From Saxidomus purpurata (lineage: Eukaryota > Mollusca > Bivalvia > Venerida > Veneridae), in contig JAFMSR010000009.1 in assembly GCA_022818135.1 (NCBI GenBank), positions 17,675,063 through 17,739,062 on the forward strand: 64,000 nt of DNA. Direction: 5' to 3'. The notes under the pieces were generated by a model, which searched no databases, was not told where the DNA came from, and saw only the letters and a program-made list of their open reading frames with translations. Both the position numbers and the translations under genes were made by a program. Shown here piece by piece: positions 1-13,000 of the stretch. How positions within the stretch are numbered: the first letter of the stretch is position 1; each line of letters opens with the position of its first letter.

Positions 1-260
1 GATTCAATGCCCGTGACAGGCACACTATATGCATGACAAAGTTACCATGCATACAGTATTCAATTACTTTTAAACTATAAGTGTGACCTTGACTTTTAAA
101 GTGGTTCGTGCACGCAACACATTGTCTTGATGTGCTATTTTAAAATCAATCAATGCATGATTAAGCTTTAGTGTAGACACGAATGTGTGCATATATACGG
201 GTTCCATTACCTTCAAACTCAGGGTGACATTGACCTTTGAGGTAGGGACGTGGCCGATAA
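1..260. repeat. Dispersed bivalve-type repeat, two diverged units
   Basis: Two diverged units about 140 bp apart share the string GTGACCTTGACTTT / GTGACATTGACCTTTGA followed by a purine-rich AAGTGGTTCGTG / GGTAGGGACGTGG segment. This wording is common in bivalve intergenic DNA as I remember it. No coding potential is seen. The stretch from 261 to about 660 holds nothing recognised. Confidence 0.4.
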
Positions 261-669
261 AACTTCATGTTTACTGTGTAAATTGAATTAGCCGAAACTG
301 CAGTTAGCCGAACACTAACACACCGATTTTAATAGGACACCCTTCGGAAGGAGGATGGATCATTTTATGTTGTAGACTTCACCAATATCACTGCTGCAGT
401 TGGACAAACAAACTGATCTATCCAAGACCTAAAATACGCCTATTTTATGATGGATTTCAAATCTGTTTCAGTGTTTGTCACATTTTGATCAAGAGACTGA
501 TCCACATGTTAATACTCGTCTAGCCAACCTGTCTTACCTTTTAATGCAAGGTGTCCAGTCGAATATTCTCTACAGTGGTTTGGTTGGAAGTTAACCTTGG
601 TTACAACGATCCCATGTCAGCCTTTTTTAGAAATTCAGATGTCCAGTTGCAAAATAATCGGTTTGGTTT

Positions 670-760
670 CCGCCATTTTGTTTTTGGTATATGAGTTTTC
701 AGTGTGACGTCACATCCGTGAATTTTTGTTGCATGCGCACTTATGACGTCATATAACTCG
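670..760 (+). promoter_or_regulatory. Putative core promoter of the BEN-domain gene (CRE, NRF1-like and YY1-like sites)
   Basis: Two perfect CRE palindromes TGACGTCA lie at 705-712 and 744-751. Between them is an NRF1-like GCATGCGCAC at 731-740, and upstream a YY1-like CCGCCATTTTG at 670-680. These sites are typical of TATA-less, broadly expressed metazoan promoters. They lie 100-180 bp upstream of the start codon chosen for the gene. The assignment is inferred from motif clustering and position; no transcript evidence is available. Confidence 0.5.
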
Positions 761-853
761 TATTTAGGCGCAATTTTTAGACGCTGGCTGCCATTTCGAA
801 AGCTTTTATATTTGTTTCGCTTTTTTGGGAAAAGATCTATATTCTATATAACT

Positions 854-1031
854 ATGGATATCGCGTTAGTTATATGGGTTAATGACAGGCCTCGTAGAGG
901 TGGCGTCATTAAATTGACGGATATTATTTCGCCTAGAAAAGAAATGAGCGAGTACAAGGAATGTGATACAGTCCTGGCTACGTGCAGAGGCTTTAAAGGA
1001 AAACATCAATGTGTTATCGCCAAAATAGGAG
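854..1031 (+). CDS. BEN gene exon 1 (start codon)
   Basis: Encodes about 59 residues from MDIALVIWVND to VIAKIG and ends one base into a codon before GTGAGA. The frame remains open upstream to an ATG at 743. The sequence pattern (tryptophan-containing first strand, then a DTVLA strand) matches the N-terminal module seen in other BEN-domain proteins. Confidence 0.68.
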
Positions 1032-4000
1032 GTGAGAAAGTTTCGTATTGATTTTTATAGGGTCTGTGTTGTAAAAGAAAAGGTAAAGTGTTTGATTATT
1101 ATAGTGTCACCCCTTTTTAAAGGGCCAGCCATTGTACCCTTATGAGACACCTTTTTTTTAGCACATATATCACCCGAATCCTATCTTTTTTAAGCCAAGC
1201 TTCAGATAGGTAGGCATTAGGTAACCATTATTTAACTAGCTGGCGGCTCGCCAACCGACCATATCAGAACGGACCCCAGCTGGGATTCAAACCTTCGACC
1301 TCCCGCTCCCAAGGCAGATGCCTAAACCACTAAACTTTAGACCAAGGGAGACGGTAGTAAATAGTCCATCCCAAACTCAGCTTCAATGTGTTTTTTCCAT
1401 TTAAATTTTGAAGCCCGAAGCAGTCTGTTAATCCAGCTGGGTCCTATTCTAATAATCAAGCTTATAAATAGGGTTAGGTAGCCCCCATACGAAGTGTTGT
1501 TTGTTATTTTCAAAGAGTCATATGATATGTATAAATTTAGTTAGCCGAAACTGTAGTTAGCCTAAAATACTAACATCCGTACGCAGATTACTGTTATGAG
1601 ACCCTAAATACATTTCCATAGACATTTCTGTGGCAGTTTTAGTGGTCAGTATTTTCAAATACCAAATATTATAATTTATAGATCTATCTAGATTTTTCTG
1701 TTCATATTTCATTTGTGATTTCATTTGTGATCTATCATCCAGCGATCATTTCAAAATATTTCTTGTATGCAATCGGCAATCAAACTCATAATTTCTAGAA
1801 CTTAATCCACTCTCAGATAGTTTCACAATATTTTGTTTTTGACCGAGTGACAAATCTTCCCCACGCGGAGCCATTGTTATTGATGACGTAATAATCGTGA
1901 CGCAAAATAATTATGATTTAAAATGTGTGTAAACATGTATTGGAAAACCCAGACCATCTTAATTTAGTAACAACCCCTTAAGTTGTTTTGGCTACCGTCG
2001 TATATGACAAAAAGTCATTGAATTTGATGCCAAGTACTTGAAAAGTACTTGAATTCTTGCTTGGAAAAAGTTCTTGAAAAGTACTTGAATTTGAAAATGA
2101 AACTAGTGAATTTCTTTAAAAGTCATTGAATGTGTATGTTCCTGCTCACGTGTGATGTATCAACTACGTACCGGATTCGGGAATTTAGACACGCTTGCTC
2201 CCGGAGTGATTTCCCTTTACATAAAGTCATGGTCGCGGAAAATTTATGAAAATGCATTTTCTCATCGACATTGCTCAGGAATGATAGTTATAAAGCATGG
2301 ATAAAGGAATTAAAGGGGAACAAATATAAATGTACTTGCGTTGTGTTGGATAAACTTATAAACATAGCGCATTGTGGGCGAAAGTGCGTTGAACTGAAGA
2401 GTCCTAAACGAGAAAAAAGCATAAACAAAATGAAAATCTGACAAATAAACGTTCCAATGAGTCAATAGTCTTTCCTCATGACAGAAAAATCCAGATTTGA
2501 ATTACAAGAAAATTCAATACCCATTTTGTGATCTAGAAAAAAGGTACCCTCGAGAATTTCAATCGTTTGTGCATCATTTTGCTCGTTTTCTCAAATCCCT
2601 GCTTTTAATTTCTCTATGGGAAAACACTATTGTTTACATGGACGCCATTTTGGAGATTTTTCATGAAACCTTACCCTTTTTCCTTGGATTTATTAGGGGG
2701 TGTATCAAAACTTTCAAAAAATTAATTGAAACACTAAATCACGGACCTATATACACATATGTATATGGCAGTGGCTAGAGTTACGGTACCGTAACTCTAG
2801 TCTCCGAGTCTAGAGTTACTCAGACCTCTCTTTGTTGCGAATTATGCTTTCTTTTATATTAAATTTTATTATTTTGTACGGATCACACAAACAACCGGAA
2901 TATTACGGAAATGCACATTATTAATAAAGGAATCTTGAATATCAAAACGAGTTGCTTGTTCGCAGCAGGAACATAGAATCTGTATATTCTACATTCCTGT
3001 TCGCAGCGAACTTTTTGTTTTGTCATTTACGATTGCCTTTAATTTTTCAGTAACTGCCAACGTCCATGCTTTCCCAGTTAATTTTTTTTCATTTTGCCAA
3101 ATAAAGTTATTTTCACTGCAAAGTGTTTTCTATATCAAACGTAAAGCAGCAGGTGTTATGAGATCAAAGAATGCCGCCGTGAAGGCCGGTTTCTTTGATC
3201 TTAGTGAGCACGTGGTATTAAAAAGAAAAAGTTTGAGACATTGACAATAGATTGATATTTTGGATTATTAGATCAGAAGTTTAGAATAGTTAATTACAGT
3301 AAGTTTGTTTTTTAGATTTATTGTGTTGCCGGGGTTGTTTTACTTGATCCTAAAGTATGTTAGTTTGTTGATAGCGGCATCGTAATTAAAACGATTTGGG
3401 CGTCAGAAAGTTTCGAAAAATATCAAATTACAATTATTTTTCTATTTTTTATTGACAATTTAAAGTTAATTAGTAAAAAAACATAACAAATATTCAAGTC
3501 TCGACCCAAATGTGGACACCGCGAAACACCGTGACCAGTCACCGCGATGACGGGTGACTCAGGGGGGCATTTGGGTGACCAAATTTGCGTGGTCACGATG
3601 ATTGGACATCGCGGTGATGGGTGACAATTGGAAAATACACCTTGCGTGTAATGTACAACAGATCAGTTTATTCACGATTACTGGTGAAATATTTAAGTTT
3701 ACAACACATTATCATGCATATATTGAAGCAATATGCATACCTTTTATAAACTTCCGTAACTCTAGCCTGTCCTCGTAGGGTTTTGCTAGAGATACGGAAC
3801 TTCCGTAACTCTAGACTCGGAGGCTAGAGTTACGTAACTCTAGCCACTGCCTATGTATATAGGTCCGTGACTAAATCAAGCAAAATGAAAAATTTACCAT
3901 GGAATTTTGGACTAGAAACAGACTCAATAGTCATATTACCAAATTAGGTGTGCAAAGGTCTTTAAATATTTCAGTATTTTGATGTTATGAAATTGCGACG

Positions 4001-7000
4001 GTTAAATGATTCGACAATCTGAACGACAATCAGTTTGACTATTCATTAACACTGTCATAATATTATAAATTCACAGACCATGACAATGATAAATATTAAC
4101 TGGTGATTATTTCTGCACGCAATGACAAATTAAGGCAAGTTCATCAACGTTTCATGCTTCACACAGTATGTCTTATGATTGTTTTTCCCTTTATTGCAGA
4201 TAAGTCATGTAAAGGAGAATTTGCCAAATTATTGATTGGTGAAAGCTTCCTCAAGATCCTTGAGGAACATGGCTTGAAACAATGGTAAGTGAAAAGAATA
4301 GCAATAATTGTTAATTCAAATCATTAATTTTAAGTCATCACTTATAACTTTAGTGTGATATGAAGTATGAATTAAGTTTATATAGTATAAGTAAGAAGCT
4401 AACTGAAATAAAAATGCTTGAAGGGAAGGACACAGTCAGTCAGTTTTTGTCGAAAGCTCGATATAGTTGTCCAGATCAGGCTGTTGGGTGTATGTACATG
4501 GGTGTGTCTGTCAGAGTTTAGTTTGTACAGGCTGACTGTAACTTACCCATGGATCAAGAGATTCTTACATAATTTGGCAAACGCGCTCACCATCATGAAA
4601 AAAACTTTTACTGTATCTCAGGGGACCCGGGAAATAATGAATTTACTTGTATTTCTTATCCCATACAAGAAAATTTGAAATTATGTTGTCTTACAAGCTA
4701 ATATGAAGCATACAGTTTAACATTTGCTATTAAATGTGAACAGAAAGGATAATATTTCTTTGCTCTTCGCTCGCTCAAATATTTTCAAAAAGTCCCGATG
4801 ACCAACTTAACAATTTGGTGAGGCCTTATATCTTTTGTATTGTTGCTTTATTTTTGGTTTGAAAGTAGTTGCTACAGTATTATGGACATTCTTTTCTGTA
4901 TTTATTCATATTAATTGACAGACCATGGTTTATTTACAGGGAAGAAGCCACAGATTTACAGCAGACAAATAGAAATAGTACTTGCCTTAACAACACAGCA
5001 CAGGATGCTGAGGTACTAAATTTGTAACTTTTTCACATGTCTTAAATGTCTTAATTTTCTTTCACCAATCTAATGACAGTACAATGTGCTCTTCGAGAGT
5101 AAGGTCTGAATGAAAAGATATTGTGTCATTATACTCATAAACTCAAAAACTCCAATGTTTTTTTTTTTCAGTATAAAAATAATTAACATATACATGACAA
5201 ATAGGGAAAACAGTAAATAAATAACAAAACAGTTTATTAAATCAAACTGGCATCCTACACAAAATTCTTGAAATAAGACCAAATACAATGTATGAAAGTT
5301 TAATCTTTGTCATATTTTATCAACATAAAAGTTTGGCAACATTTATTGTATCTTTAATCAACTATTAGGGAATCCAATTGCCATAAACACGAACTTATCA
5401 CCGACTGTTGACATTTATTTCGACTTGACTTCATTAATATTGCTGTACTTCATAAACTTCATTATGTTATGTTATTACAACTTGTATCAACTGTTTTACA
5501 GCCATTTTTGGACAGAAGGCATAATTTCTGTTTTATTTATAAATAAAAGTTCACTCTTAAAGTATTTCTTTTCTGGTATTATTTCAGACAAATGAAGACA
5601 CTATTTCTCAATCTACACATACTTTGAAAGCAATGTCACCGTCTAAAGGAAAAGGAGCCAGAAAAACACTGCAGACAGATAATTTGGTAAAGTATATACA
5701 TGTTTAACAAAACAGCATCCGGTTGCTTGAAGGCACTTTTTTATACTGCACTTTTAAACTCCAAATTGTTGTTTATAAGATGATGAACACTTTTAAAAAG
5801 TGTTTTATTCATTAATGATTCTGTTCTTCATTAACTTTAGTACATTTAGTTATTGCAACTTGTCAACTTGTATCAACTATTTTATAGCCATATTTGGTCA
5901 GAAGGCATAACTTCTGTTATATTTATAGAAGTTCACTCTTTTACATGTTTAAGTATTTCTTTCTTGTATAATTTCAGACAAATGAAGACACCAATTCCCC
6001 ATCTAAATCTTCTCTGAAAACAAAGTCACTGTCTAAAGGAAAGGGAGCAAGAAAAAGATTACATATAGCTGATGATTTGGTAAACTATATATATACATGT
6101 TACATGTTTAACCCATTTTATTCTGGATGTATGTATTGTTTCTGTTTAAATATGCATTTCATTCTTCAAATTAAGCATATATAGAGTTATAATTTTCTCC
6201 ATCAAAACAGTATCCTGTTAATTTAAAAGACAGGTTTATACTGCACATCGGAACAGTTCAACTTCAACTCCAAACAGATTCTTCACTTTGTTAAAAGGTG
6301 TATTATTCGTTAAAAAATTAATGATTCAATATTGATTATTGCAGGTACAGATTGCAAACGAACTTGAATTGACAGACTTAGAGCATACGTCAGCCTTTCA
6401 TAGAGTAACACCCACTAAAAAGTGAGTCAGGTAATCAGTATCAGAAACTAAAAAGAGAAAAATGGTAATACTACAGTGTCCAGTAGTAATTATTTATGAA
6501 AAGCTTTTGTGGGCTTTTATTTTTGGGTTAAGGACTCTGTTACTGAAAAAATGGTAAACATTTCACAGCTGGTGAAGATCCTGATCATAACATCACTTAG
6601 TAAAATGAATTTAAAAACATTTGTAGGTATCAACCTATCAGTTTCTTATATGAGCACGAGGTTCAGATTGAAATTTCTGTCACTGAGGATAACTGTTTTG
6701 GTGGGAACGAGGCTCTACAGAGTTCCCGCAAAACAGTTACCCAAAATGACAGATATTTCAATCTGAACAAAGTATCTCATGGAAAAAACTTTTTCTTGCA
6801 TACCCTTTCGCATATCTTACGTCACATTGGGGGTGGGGGGATTAGATTTTCCAGCACTGGTAAAAACTGCATATATCCCCATCTGGTATGCAAGAAAACT
6901 TGTTCTTGATAAAAAATTGTTAGACTTTTTAAAATTACATGATTGAGTGATATTATTTTTGCAATAATTGATCCAGTTTTCTGCTATACATGTATCCTGT

Positions 7001-10000
7001 AGTCGATAGGTGACGCCTTTTTCGTATTAATAACCATGACCACTTAGAAATTATAAGTTCTATACAGCTATCAAATTCCATTCAGGAAATGTGTGGGTTC
7101 AGTTGTCAGAGGTGGGTTACTGGCTCTTGACCAAGATAATGACCAAGATATTGACCAAGATAATGACCAAGATATTGACCAAGATAATGACCAAGATATT
7201 GACATGGATAAAGAGTCACCTGTGAAAGGTAAATATTTATTACATGTTTTGTTCGTTCATGTTTCCATTCATATGTCTTTCCTTACATTTTCCTGGTCTT
7301 GGCTGTTACATTGTCACGCATGAAGGCATTGGCCATTGTGATTGTCTTGTATCCTTTGTCCACACTTTAACTTGTGTATGTAATAGAGGCTGCATTTTTC
7401 ACTGGATCTTCATAAAACTTGGTCAGAATGACTACCTTTATGAAATAAAGGTCAAGTTCAAACATGGGTCACCTGGGTTAAAAAAACTAGGTCAAGGGTG
7501 AAATCATGAAAAACCTTGTGTATGCAAATGCCAATAGGTCACATTTTTCATTGTATTTTCATGAAACTTTGTCAGTATGATTGCCTTGATGAAATCTAGG
7601 TGGAGTTTTAACATTGGTCATATAGGGTCAAATACAATGTTGTTGGGTCAAATTGTAGAAAAACATTGCATATGCAATAGATGTTGCACTTTTCATTAGA
7701 CCTTCATGAAACTAAGTCAGTATAATTGATAAACTCAAGGTTGATTTCGAACATGGATATTCACAGTTGAGTGATATAGGGCCATCTTGACCCTCTTGTT
7801 ACAAAATCTGGAAAATGTAAACACTTCGAGGTAAAATGATGTGCACAAGAACTGGCTTCACACCTTGACGATCAAAGTCACAGATTGTGAGACAACACTT
7901 CAGGGGTAGTGACAGCTCTTGTTCAGCATACCCTATATTTCAAGTGTTAAGTATAGATCTGGTAGAAGACCCCTAATGGGTAATCATTATAGGCTAAATA
8001 TTCTCTTAATCTGTATCATTTCTTGGTTTTAAAAACAAATTTTAGAAAATTTACAGTGAAAAAAAAACAAAAGTTATAGGAATTTTAATAACCCTACCCC
8101 CATTTTGGAATTGACATCACATGAGAGATAAGAAAATACACATTTTTAATTTATTATTCAATAATTTGGTACAGATTTGGTATCAGAGTAACAAGAACTA
8201 TATTCTCTTTCAGATTATCAACAAGATTTTTAAAACTTTTAAGAAATTATCAGATAGTTTTACAGTTTTACAATTTTCATATACCATACTTTTTTGACCA
8301 TGTTCAATTTTTAAGAAAAACCACCATTTTCTAGAAATGGGGCATGACTTTTTGTGCATTTATAATTATATATAACATTTTGGGAACAGCATGCGAAAAA
8401 TTCACAAACTTTTACCGTCTCTATTTAAAATAATTAGAGTTTGAAATTCTCCATCGTTGATTTTAGACGTATAAACATATGAAGAAAAATGCTAAATAAT
8501 AAAAACAAATAAGAAAAAGTAAAAAGAAAAAATCTGGCTCCAGCTGGATTTGAACCTACAACCCCAAAAAACTCAAAAGATCTTCAGTCCAATGATTAAC
8601 AACCTAGGCTAGAGTGTTGAAATTAAAGAGTTTCAAATGGAGGTTTTTATTAGGAGTCTACTACCTTAAGTACTTGTCAAAAGAATTTTTAATGCACATT
8701 CGGTAAGTAAAACATGAAGTGACAGTGAAGAGATAAAAGGGTATCTATTTTAATTTGCTAAAAGATCATGCATTGTATTGGTTTGAAATATGCTGTAATT
8801 TATATTAGAAATCACTGTAACAGTACTTATAAATTTAGTTTTTTGATCAATAATTAGTTGTTTGACAGTCTGAATCAGGTATAAAAGTAGTGCCTTATAC
8901 ATTTCAAGGAAAAGCATGCTCTTGCCAAGCTGAAATAGACAATTTGAGGGGGCAAAATAGCAGTCTACAAGCTACATGTGAGCAGCTTGGTAATGAAGTT
9001 AAGAACATCTGGGCGTGGGTGTACCAGGTAAGGTAGCTTCAATGCATTTTACTACTTTTAGCTTGACTATGGAGAGCTATAACAGTCACTTCTGCAACGT
9101 CATCGTTGTACAGCTTTGACTAAAGTTTTGCATGCAAGATAATATCATGCACATAACTCAGTAACCCCTTTTGATAATGACTTGAAACTTTATTAATGTT
9201 TTTAGGGGTGTCACACAGTCAAATCAGATCACTTTTGTATAGATTTAGTGCGCGGTACCATCATGCACATATCTCAGTAACCACTTACAGTAGAATAATA
9301 TCTAACTTACCAATAGCGTTCAGGGGGTACATTTTGTAGCAAACAAATAATTTACCAGATGAAATTAGATATATACAGTATAGTCTAACTTTCAAATTGC
9401 ATTGCTTATGACAAAAGGGTCGTGATGCCGCCAAAGTTTGTAGGTCAAGGTCATATTTGACAGAGTTTTGCCCCTTTTTAGCTCGACTATTCGAAGAATA
9501 AGGAGGCTATTGCACTCGCCCCGGCGTCGGTGTCGGCGTCTGCGTTGGTTAAAGTTTTTTATAAATTCAAATATCTTGAATACTATCAAAGGTATTGACT
9601 TGAAACTCAAAATATATGTTTACCATCAACATCTACACCTGGGGAAACAATCCCCATAACTCTATTTTGATTTTTGACAGATTTATGCCCCTTTTTAACT
9701 TAGAATTTTTGGTTAAAGTTTTTTATAAATTCAAATATCTTATCAAAGGTATTGACTTGAAACTCAAAGTATGTGTCTACCATCAACATATACACCTGAG
9801 GAAACAATTCCCATAACTCTGTTTTGATTTTTGATAGATTTATGCCCCTTTTTAACTTAGAATTTTTGGTAATTTTTTTTTGTAAATTCAAATATCTTGA
9901 ATACTATATAAGGTATTGACTTGAAACTCAAAATATATGTTTACCATCAACATCTACACCTGAGGAAACAATCCCCATAACTCTGTTTTGATTTTTGACA

Positions 10001-13000
10001 GATTTATATCCCTTTTTAACTTAGAATTTTTGGTAAAAGATTTTATAAAGTCAAATATCTTGAATGCTATCAAAAGTATTGACTTGAAACTCAAAGTATG
10101 TGTCAACCATCAACATCTACACCTGAGGAAACAATCTCTATAACTCTGTTTTGATTTTTGATAGATTTGTGTCCCTTTGTAACTTTGAATTTTTTGTTAA
10201 AGAGAGAATACTATTGAACGAATCGACTTGAAACTTAAAATGTATGTTTACTGTCACTATCTTCACCAATGTTTTTGATTTTTGACATATTTATGCCCTT
10301 TTTAACTTAGAATTTTGTCACAGTTTTTCCAGACTAAAATGGAAATACTCAAAATGGTCATGCTTTTTTAATTCTATACATATCAATTTTGAAAAGTTAC
10401 AATATTATTCATGATCAAATATACAAGGTGATGTATTTCTTTGAAATTATCCCCCCACATCCTCCCTCCAGTTGGCTTGCAGAATCCAGAGTAAGGCTTT
10501 GAATGCAATGTACATTTACAAAGGTCTTTGAACAAGTTTCATATCTTTGACCTTAATTCTTATAGACAATTACACAATACTCCTGTTCTTAGACAAAAAC
10601 CCCATTTTACCAACAAGCTTTCGAATAGTCGAGCGTGCTGTCATGTGACAGCTCTTGTTATACTTAATTTTTGCTATAACTTTGCCATTTCTTAAGATTT
10701 CTTTATCAAACTTTCAAATTGTATTGCTTATGTCAAAAACGTTGTGATGCCGCCAAATTTGTAGGTCAAGGTCTTATTTGAGTTATGCCCCTTTTTGTAC
10801 TAAGATTTTTTCACGAAAACTTAATGTTGGCTATAACTCTGCCATTTCTTAAGATTTCTTCATCAAACTTTCAAATTGTATTGCTTATGACATAAGGGTC
10901 ATGAGGTTTGTTGGTCAAGGTCATATTTGACAGAGTTATGCCCCTTTTTACGCAAGATTTTGTCACAAAATTGGGCGACACAAGCGTTCTACTGAACACC
11001 CATCTAGTTTTAAAGTAGGCCTAAATACTAAGAAAGCATTCGGTGTATCTGTTAGTAGCTTTTATTAGCTCACACCTGGCACAAAGACCTCTTCAAAGTT
11101 TGTTCAAATTATGACCCATTGGTCAAAATTGGCCTTTCTCTGGTGTGTGTGTGGGGGGGGGGGTCATTTGTTTAACAAAGATGTATAAAGGAAAACTATT
11201 TGGTATATAACTGACCTTCCACCAGGCAAGTGGACTTGTACACAGGTGAGCTATATAGGGCCATCTTTGCCTCTTGTTCAGATAAGGTCTAATAAATACC
11301 ATTATTATTGAATTCTGCATAATTATATATATATGTAACACATTGAATTAGTAGCCGAATTTGCTTTTATATGATTTTAGTGTTGTATACGTTATTATAT
11401 TCCAAAACAAAGTTGAGGGAGGTTTATAGGAGTCACCCAGTGGTTGGCCAAACCATTGGTCAGTTGCGTTATCCTTGTCTGGAGCATAACATTAAAACTG
11501 CTTGAAAGAATTCAGTACCACTTGATAGAATGGTCAAGGACATTGAGAGGAAGTGCAGTGCACAGGACCATAAATTATGTCTTGATTAATTACAGAGTTA
11601 TTGCCCTTTGTTACTTTTCCTTGTCTGGGGCATAACTTGAAAACTACATTTGGAACTTAATACAACTTCATACAAGGGTCACACACAATGAGAGGAAAAG
11701 CCGTAACTACATCTTGACAAGTTACAGAGTTATTACCAAGTACAATATGTCATTTGTAGTTTTTTTGGCAAGGTATTCTATCTCGGTTTATAAAGCAGTA
11801 TTTTCACTATTTTGGGTATTAATCGCATTTAGGAAGGGGTCTAGTTGAATATATTTTAAGAATGATTGTGTTTCTTTTGTTTGATTTTAGCTACATCAAA
11901 ACCAACAGCGGACAGGGTTTGGGACAGGGTTTGGTGCTCCGTGTAACTTTTCCTCAGTGATGACTGTGAGTTTCAAAAACATTATCAAAGTATACGTATA
12001 TGCTTTGCACACCGGCATATTTTGTTACACACTCAACAGACATGCATGTGTTTTTGTAAACACTGTACATCACGTTATGCTACTTTCGGTTTACTGCGTG
12101 TGTTGTATACGTCAGCAAATAGATTGAGCTGTAACATGAAAGTAAAATTTCCATTGGCCCACCTACAGAAGTCACGCGCAGGGGTCACCCTGTCTGTACC
12201 AGGGGCCTGTATGCGAACGTTGGTAAAATAAAACTTTTCAAAGCTGGTAAAATTGTGTCCAGGGTCATTTTCAAGGTTGTCTTAAAGTGTCAGCATTTGC
12301 CTTGGACGTCTGAGCTTTCAACATTCAGGAGCTGTCGGCATAGCCTTTAAATTCATACAGACAAAACGTGTTCCATACGGTAACTGTCACTTCTATGGAA
12401 GGCCAAACCTGTGTTAACCCCCGTATATGGTTTATTATGTTATCGGCGTTCAAAGGATATCTCATTTTGACTTGAAATTTGAATTACCACCTCCAACAGT
12501 TTAAGTTGTTGACTAAAGACCACTGAAAGTTTACTCTATCGCTATTATAAATGGTTTAAGGTACCTGCTATGTGCGAGAAAATTGACAGTTATTTTTGAC
12601 CATTTCTTACTGTAATACATTTTTTTAATGCCTGATTTAACTTTAACAGATGGCCATTTCGTACTGAAGAAAAGGTCCTAAAGGAGTTCTGAATTCTACA
12701 TAGACAGAATTGAACTACAATTGAAAATAGTCAATCAAAATTTTACTTTTTAAACTTTTTAAACTAAAAAAAAAAGGTGCTCTGAATCGTACTGTGTTAT
12801 GGTATGTTTATTGTCAGTTGTTTTACAGGATACAGATGATGTACAAACCACTCAGGCCTCACCAGTGCAGGCACAACAATCAAGAAATGAAGTTGAGCCC
12901 AGTTTATATGGGGGATTCAGCAAGGTATGAAGTCATAGGAATATTTGGGTTTAAGTAATTTCATAAATATAATATATACACCATGCATTTATGGTATATG

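Larger units (their letters stand above)
5460..6240 (+). repeat. Tandem duplication of an exon with its flanking introns (about 390 bp period)
   Basis: The intron tails before exons 4 and 5 match over about 130 bp: both run through CAACTTGTATCAACT, GACAGAAGGCATAA or its near twin, and GTTCACTCTT to the acceptor. The exons themselves match as well. Divergence is similar in intron and exon. Confidence 0.75.

Noticed and set aside
743..853. In-frame upstream ATG giving 37 extra N-terminal residues in the first BEN gene
   Set aside because: The ATG lies inside a CRE-like TGACGTCA site and the extra residues are basic/aromatic low-quality sequence; the ATG at 854 starts the recognisable module.
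3020..3244. 74-codon frame inside the intron-1 element
   Set aside because: No transposase or other motif; it lies wholly within a non-autonomous element.
8654..8702. Possible missing BEN exon (AG..GTAAGT, open in the incoming phase)
   Set aside because: Its length leaves phase 2, which still does not join exon 8, and it overlaps the tail of a SINE-containing repeat.
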